NCBI GenBank assembly: GCA_003250275.1
Contig: QKGW01000507.1
Coordinates: 1-10,387 of the forward strand
Direction of reading: 5' to 3'
Origin: Alphaproteobacteria bacterium
GTDB taxonomy: Bacteria; Pseudomonadota; Alphaproteobacteria; Rhodospirillales; Rhodospirillaceae
Length of the DNA stretch: 10,387 nt
The position numbers were made by a program, and so were the translations under genes. Below the pieces are notes generated by a model. That model did no database searches, was not told the origin of the DNA, and was given only the letters and a program-made list of their open reading frames with translations. Shown here piece by piece: positions 6,613-10,387 of the stretch (position 1 is its first letter; each line of letters starts with the position of its first letter).

Positions 6613-6638
6613 AAAACGGCGGCCCGAAGGCCGCCGTT
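6613..6638 (-). terminator. terminator for gltA, possibly bidirectional
   Basis: AACGGCGGCC (6615-6624) pairs with GGCCGCCGTT (6629-6638) around a 4-nt loop: a 10-bp stem. Read on the - strand the loop is TTCG on a C-G pair, a UUCG tetraloop, and the stem is followed by TTCGTTT. This favours termination of gltA, whose stop is 21 nt away. On the + strand the tail is poorer (CCGGTTT), but it may still stop readthrough from the convergent transporter gene. Confidence 0.85.
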
Positions 6639-6658
6639 CCGGTTTCGATGTCTGCAGT

Positions 6659-7972
6659 TCAGCGCTTGTCCATCGGGATGAAGTCGCGCTGCGTCTGGCC
6701 GATGTAGAGCTGGCGCGGACGGCCGATCTTGAGCTCCGGGTCGTCGATCATTTCGAGCCACTGCGCGACCCAGCCGGTGGTGCGGGCGAGGGCGAACAGC
6801 GCGGTGAACATCGAGGTCGGGATGCCCATGGCGCGGAAGATGATGCCCGAATAGAAGTCGACGTTCGGGTAGAGCTTCTTCTCGATGAAGTAATCGTCCT
6901 CGAGGGCGATCTTCTCGAGTTCCATCGCGATCTGCAGCAGCGGCTCGTCGTGGATGCCGAGTTCGTCGAACACCTCGTGGCAGGTCTGCTGCATGATCTT
7001 GGCGCGCGGATCGTAGTTCTTGTAGACGCGGTGCCCGAAGCCCATGAGGCGGAACGGGTCGTCCTTGTCCTTGGCGCGCTTGACGTACTCGCCGACGCGA
7101 TCCTTGCTGCCGATCTGCATCAGCATGTTGAGAACCGCCTCGTTCGCGCCGCCGTGCGACGGCCCCCAGAGGGAGGCGATACCGGCCGCGAGGCAGGCGA
7201 ACGGGTTGGCGCCCGAGGAGCCGGAGAGGCGGACGGTGGAGGTCGAGGCGTTCTGCTCGTGATCGGCGTGGAGGATGAGGATGCGGTTCATCGCACGCGC
7301 CAGCACCGGGTTGACCTCGTAGGGCTCGCACGGCACCGCGAACATCATGTGCAGGAAGTTCTCGGCGTAGGTGAGGTTGTTGCGCGGGTACTGGAACGGC
7401 TGCCCGATCGAGTACTTGTAGGCCCACGACACGATGGTGGGCATCTTCGCGATCAGCCGGGTCTCGGCGACGACGCGCTGGTAGGGGTCGGTGAAGTCGA
7501 GGCTGTCGTGGTAGAACGCGGACAGCGCGCCGACCACGCCGCAGGACACCGCCATCGGGTGAGCGTCGCGGCGGAAGCCCGAATAGAAGCGCTGGATCTG
7601 CTCATGCAGCATCGAGTGGTAGGTGATGTCGTGCTCGAACTGCGCGAACTGCTCCTTGTTGGGGAGATCGCCGAACAGCAGCAGGTACGCGACTTCGAGG
7701 AAGTCGCAGTTTTCCGCCAACTGGTCGATCGGATAGCCGCGGTGCAGGAGAATCCCTTCGTCGCCGTCGATGAAGGTGATCTTCGATGAGCAGGAGCCGG
7801 TGGAGGTGAAGCCGGGGTCGTAGGTGAAGCACCCGGTGTCCGCATAGAACTTGCGGATGTCGACCACGCGCGGCCCGACCGTACCTTCGATCACCGGGAG
7901 ATCGTAGCTCTTGCCGGTGGAATTGTCGGTCACGGTGAAGGTGTTGGTGGCGGTCTTCTTGTCGTAGGTCAT
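6659..7972 (-). CDS. gltA: type II citrate synthase
   Basis: Citrate synthase condenses oxaloacetate and acetyl-CoA to citrate, the entry step of the TCA cycle. The protein is 437 residues, the normal length for the hexameric Gram-negative type. It carries HADHEQNASTSTVR (235-248), WGPSHGGANEA (269-279), MGFGHRVYKNYDPRA (310-324) and NVDFYSGII (370-378). The catalytic triad is His273, His314 and Asp372 (E. coli His264, His305, Asp362). The N-terminal domain (about 1-60, with FTYDPGF and STGSCSS) is present, which marks the long Gram-negative form rather than the short dimeric type. ATG 7972 is preceded on the - strand by AGGGAG (plus-strand 7978-7983) with 5-nt spacing. It follows gltX in the same direction after 178 nt and probably has its own promoter there. 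Confidence 0.97.
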   Translation of the reverse strand: MTYDKKTATNTFTVTDNSTGKSYDLPVIEGTVGPRVVDIRKFYADTGCFTYDPGFTSTGSCSSKITFIDGDEGILLHRGYPIDQLAENCDFLEVAYLLLFGDLPNKEQFAQFEHDITYHSMLHEQIQRFYSGFRRDAHPMAVSCGVVGALSAFYHDSLDFTDPYQRVVAETRLIAKMPTIVSWAYKYSIGQPFQYPRNNLTYAENFLHMMFAVPCEPYEVNPVLARAMNRILILHADHEQNASTSTVRLSGSSGANPFACLAAGIASLWGPSHGGANEAVLNMLMQIGSKDRVGEYVKRAKDKDDPFRLMGFGHRVYKNYDPRAKIMQQTCHEVFDELGIHDEPLLQIAMELEKIALEDDYFIEKKLYPNVDFYSGIIFRAMGIPTSMFTALFALARTTGWVAQWLEMIDDPELKIGRPRQLYIGQTQRDFIPMDKR

Positions 7973-7998
7973 GTCAGCTCCCTGTTTCGATGCGGTGT

Positions 7999-8012
7999 CA
8001 CGGAGCGCCGTG
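7999..8012 (-). other. small hairpin in the gltA leader
   Basis: CACGG and CCGTG form a 5-bp stem with a 4-nt loop, 26 nt upstream of the gltA start codon. It is short and could be chance. If transcribed it would lie in the 5' untranslated region just before the ribosome site. Confidence 0.2.
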
Positions 8013-8062
8013 GGAATGCGTCTTCGGGTGGGTGTGACATTGCTACATCGAGGTTTGCGAGG

Positions 8063-8130
8063 ATGATACTTAACCTGTTCCTTTCGAAAGAATTTTCAAG
8101 ATAGGGGGTGGTGAAATTTCGGTAACGAAA
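8063..8130 (-). promoter_or_regulatory. probable gltA promoter/operator region
   Basis: This stretch is visibly richer in A and T than the flanking coding DNA. On the - strand TATCAT (plus 8063-8068) matches the sigma-70 -10 hexamer at five of six positions, but there is no good -35 about 17 nt upstream. Just upstream lie a perfect 10-bp palindrome CTTTCGAAAG (8081-8090), a palindrome GAAATTTC (8113-8120) and an inverted repeat TTTCG-N4-CGAAA (8117-8130). The shared TTTCG/CGAAA half-sites could be an operator. The exact promoter is not resolved. Confidence 0.4.
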
Positions 8131-8142
8131 ACCGTGCGGAGG

Positions 8143-8160
8143 GGTGGGTTTTAACCCACC
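8143..8160 (-). other. inverted repeat across the gltX stop codon
   Basis: GGTGGGTT and AACCCACC form a near-perfect palindrome across the gltX TAA (plus 8151-8153). In the - strand RNA this is a 7-8 bp stem with a tight loop. There is no T-run directly after it, so at best it is a weak terminator or a 3'-end stabiliser for gltX mRNA. Confidence 0.4.
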
Positions 8161-9548
8161 GCCTCCTCGATCCGCGCAAGGCTTTCATCCCGCCCGAGAA
8201 TTTCCATCACCTCGAACAGCGGCGGCGACACCGTGGACCCGGTGATCGCGGCGCGAAGCGGCTGGGCGACCTTGCCGAGCTTGAGCCCCTGCGTCTCCGC
8301 GAGCGCGCGCACGGCGGCTTCGAGGGCGTCGTGGGTCCAGCCTTCGACCGCGGCGAGCGCGTCCTTGGCGGCGGCGAGCAGCGCGCCGGCCTCGGCGATC
8401 TGGCCCTTGGCCTTGTCGTCGAAGGCGAGCGGGCGTTCGCGCGCGTAGATCATCGCGCCGTCGGCGAGTTCGTTGAGGTCCTTGGCGCGGGGCTTGAGCC
8501 CTTCCATGCCGCGGGCGATGCGCGCGAGCGCGGCTTCGGAGAGCGGCGCACCGTGGCGGGTTTCCATCAGCGGGCGGATCATCCCGACGAGGGCGTCGTT
8601 GTCGGTGGCGCGCAGATAGTGCCCGTTGAGGCTCATCAGCTTGACCATGTCGAAGCGCGACGGCGCCTTGCCGACGGCGTCGATGTCGAACCACTCGATC
8701 GCCTGCTCGGTGGAGATGATCTCCTCGTCGCCGCGCCCCCAGCCGAGGCGCAGGAGATAGTTGCGCATCGCCGCGGGAAGGATGCCCATGTCGCGGTAGG
8801 CTTCCGCGCCGAGCGCGCCGTGGCGCTTCGAGAGCTTCGCGCCGTCCGGCCCGTGGATAAGCGGAATGTGCGCGAACTCGGGCACGTCCCAGCCGCACGC
8901 CTGATAGAGCGCGGTCTGGCGTGCGGCGTTGGTGAGGTGGTCGTCGCCGCGGATCACGTGGGTGATGCCCATGTCGTGGTCGTCCACCACCACCGAGAGC
9001 ATGTAGGTGGGGGTGCCGTCGGCGCGCAGCAGGATCATGTCGTCGAGCTGGGCGTTGGCGAAGGTCACCTCGCCCTGCACGTGGTCGCGGATCACCGTTT
9101 CGCCCTCGCGCGGGGCCTTGAGGCGGATCACCGGCTTGACCCCGGCGGGCGCCTCCGAGGCGTCGCGGTCGCGCCAGCGGCCGTCGTAGCGCATCGGCAG
9201 GCCCTTGGCCTTCTGCTCCTCGCGCATCTGCGTGAGTTCCTCGGGCGTGCAGTAGCAGTGGTACGCGTGGCCCTTGGCGAGCAGGTCGTGAGCGACCTCG
9301 GCGTGGCGTCCGGCGCGCGAGAACTGCATCACCGGCTCTTCGTCCCAGTCGAGACCGAGCCAGCTGAGGCCGTCGAAGATCGCGTCGACCGCCGCTTGGG
9401 TCGAGCGTTCACGGTCGGTGTCCTCGATGCGCAGCAGGAAACGGCCGCCGTGATGGCGCGCGAACAGCCAGTTGAACAGGGCGGTGCGGGCACCGCCGAT
9501 GTGGAGGAACCCCGTCGGCGACGGAGCGAAACGAGTCACGACGCTCAT
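8151..9548 (-). CDS. gltX: glutamyl-tRNA synthetase
   Basis: GluRS charges tRNA(Glu), and in many alphaproteobacteria also tRNA(Gln) for later amidation by GatCAB. The protein is 465 residues, a normal length. The class I Rossmann domain begins TRFAPSPTGFLHIGGARTAL (5-24), with HIGH as HIGG at 16-19. RIEDTDRER (41-49) and GDDHLTNAARQTALY (202-216) are family signatures. The KMSKS loop is KLSKRHGA (239-246). A helical anticodon-binding domain follows from about 310. In the insert near residue 100 the Cys-x-Cys pair (99, 101) of the zinc-binding form is kept. The matching Cys and His of E. coli (125, 127) are Trp and Asp here (RYDGRWRD), so a complete zinc site is not present. ATG 9548 has AGGTAG upstream (plus 9558-9563). 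It is divergent from comEC and upstream of gltA. Confidence 0.97.
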   Translation of the reverse strand: MSVVTRFAPSPTGFLHIGGARTALFNWLFARHHGGRFLLRIEDTDRERSTQAAVDAIFDGLSWLGLDWDEEPVMQFSRAGRHAEVAHDLLAKGHAYHCYCTPEELTQMREEQKAKGLPMRYDGRWRDRDASEAPAGVKPVIRLKAPREGETVIRDHVQGEVTFANAQLDDMILLRADGTPTYMLSVVVDDHDMGITHVIRGDDHLTNAARQTALYQACGWDVPEFAHIPLIHGPDGAKLSKRHGALGAEAYRDMGILPAAMRNYLLRLGWGRGDEEIISTEQAIEWFDIDAVGKAPSRFDMVKLMSLNGHYLRATDNDALVGMIRPLMETRHGAPLSEAALARIARGMEGLKPRAKDLNELADGAMIYARERPLAFDDKAKGQIAEAGALLAAAKDALAAVEGWTHDALEAAVRALAETQGLKLGKVAQPLRAAITGSTVSPPLFEVMEILGRDESLARIEEAVG

Positions 9549-9701
9549 GCGAACAAGCTACCTGTGCAGTCGGAAAAGGATCTGGGCCCGCGGAGCGCGG
9601 GCGTCGGCGGTGAAAATCGGTTACTCTCGAACCGCGCGAACGGGCACGCTTTTTATCACAGGCAAGGCGCGGACGGCAAAGGGTATCGGGGGAAAGATCA
9701 G
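9549..9701. promoter_or_regulatory. divergent gltX/comEC intergenic region
   Basis: This 153-nt spacer must hold the promoters of both divergent genes, but I cannot name convincing -35/-10 pairs. It contains a hairpin GCCCGCG (9586-9592) / CGCGGGC (9596-9602) with a 3-nt loop, which would lie in the gltX leader. An AT-rich patch near 9650-9657 (CTTTTTATCA) is a candidate -10 area for comEC. Confidence 0.4.
9688..9693 (+). promoter_or_regulatory. Shine-Dalgarno site supporting a GTG start for comEC
   Basis: GGGGGA sits 8 nt before the GTG at 9702, in a purine-rich run that continues AAAG. The in-frame ATG at 9723 has no comparable site. Confidence 0.5.
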
Positions 9702-10387
9702 GTGTCGCAGCCGCAGCGCGGCATGGCCGGGTGGGGAGAGTGGGGGCCTTGGGTGTTCGTCGCGGGAGTCGCGGCGTACCTCGCGGCGCCGCGCGAGCCA
9801 TCCGCTGCGGCCTGGTGCGGTGGCGTCGCGGCGGCCTTCGTGCTCGCGGGGCTCGCGCGCCGACGCCCCTCCGCGCCCCGCGAAGGCGGCGCGCTTGCGG
9901 TGATCCTGCTGCTCGTGGGCGCGGGCTGGGCCGGGTTCGTCGCCCACCGCGCGCCGCCGCCGCTCGCGGAACCGATTCCGTTCGCCAAGGTCGAGGGGCG
10001 CGTCGAGAGCCTGGAACTCCGCTACAACGGTGTGCGCGCGATCCTCTCCGGCGCGGAGATCGGGGGATTGCCGGGGACGCGGACCTTGCGGGTGCTGCTG
10101 CCGGCGCGCTTCGGCGAGCCCCGGCCCGGCGCGCGCATCGCCTTCACCGCGCGGCTGTCGCCACCGCTGCCGCCGGTACACCCGGATGCCTTCGATCTGC
10201 CGCGCCGGGCGTGGTTCCAGGGCATCGCGGGGATGGGCTACGCGATTGCGCCGTGGCGCCAAGTCGCGCCGCCGCCCGACGACTTCGGCACCGCCGCGTT
10301 CCGCGCCCGCGTCGAGGCGGCGCGGCAGACGCTGCGGGCGCGTATCCTCGCGGCGTTTCCTCCCGGCGATCCGCGCGCCGGGGTCGC
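9702..10387 (+). CDS. ComEC/Rec2 family DNA-uptake channel protein, N-terminal part only
   Basis: ComEC/Rec2 proteins are inner-membrane channels for uptake of single-stranded DNA in natural transformation, and are found in many bacteria not known to be competent. About 228 residues are visible, of a family usually around 700. The ORF runs off the window with no stop. The start is basic and Trp-rich (SQPQRGMAGWGEWGPWVF). It is followed by about three hydrophobic segments: WVFVAGVAAYLA, a second around FVLAGLA, and LAVILLLVGAGWAGFVAH. Next comes a soluble beta-rich stretch, PFAKVEGRVESLELRYNG to GARIAFTARL, then PDAFDLPRRAWFQGIAGMGY. That layout, with the FD-RAWF-GI-G-GY motif, is the N-terminal DUF4131 region of ComEC. 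GTG 9702 is chosen for its ribosome site; ATG 9723 is the alternative. The competence domain and any lactamase-like domain are outside the window. Confidence 0.85.
   Translation, partial: MSQPQRGMAGWGEWGPWVFVAGVAAYLAAPREPSAAAWCGGVAAAFVLAGLARRRPSAPREGGALAVILLLVGAGWAGFVAHRAPPPLAEPIPFAKVEGRVESLELRYNGVRAILSGAEIGGLPGTRTLRVLLPARFGEPRPGARIAFTARLSPPLPPVHPDAFDLPRRAWFQGIAGMGYAIAPWRQVAPPPDDFGTAAFRARVEAARQTLRARILAAFPPGDPRAGV

Noticed and set aside
8059..8085. GGAAC on the - strand upstream of gltA, as a possible EcfG-type (general stress) promoter -35.
   Set aside because: The matching position about 17 nt downstream reads CGCA, not CGTT, so only the -35 half fits. Too weak to call.
9586..9602. Hairpin between gltX and comEC, considered as a terminator or a small RNA.
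   Set aside because: It lies in a divergent promoter region where no transcript needs to end, and it has no T-run. I keep it only as a note in the spacer entry.

Overview
The window is a high-GC chromosomal stretch from an alphaproteobacterium. The gene order (ompH/skp, lpxD, fabZ, lpxA, lpxI, lpxB, then gltA, gltX and comEC nearby) and the protein sequences fit a Rhodospirillales-like organism. That placement comes from family recognition only, because there is no rRNA gene in the window. It is a core-genome region: I see no insertion sequence, phage gene, CRISPR array, tRNA or rRNA.

Left half (1 to about 5380, all + strand): an envelope/lipid A operon. It holds the 3' part of an OmpH/Skp periplasmic chaperone, then lpxD, fabZ, lpxA, one long ORF, and a glyoxalase I gene. 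The long ORF fuses LpxI (UDP-2,3-diacylglucosamine pyrophosphatase) in frame to LpxB (lipid A disaccharide synthase). A strong rho-independent terminator at 5351-5379 ends the run. LpxA and LpxD add the acyl chains, FabZ supplies the hydroxyacyl-ACP branch point, LpxI makes lipid X, and LpxB joins lipid X to UDP-diacylglucosamine. LpxC is not in the window. The LpxI-LpxB fusion is the most unusual feature: both domains look intact and active, and no separate start codon for LpxB remains.

Middle (5420-6598, +): a CynX/NimT-like MFS transporter, convergent with gltA. A hairpin at 6615-6638 separates the two.

Right half (6659-9548, - strand): gltX (glutamyl-tRNA synthetase), then gltA (type II citrate synthase). 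The 178-nt gap between them is relatively AT-rich and carries the likely gltA promoter region with TTTCG-type inverted repeats. Divergent from gltX, a comEC/rec2 gene (+) starts at 9702 and runs off the right edge.

Most of the window is ordinary housekeeping. The points worth a second look are the fusion and its junction, the near-identical UNCG-type terminator hairpins, stems spanning stop codons, and the inverted repeats upstream of gltA.
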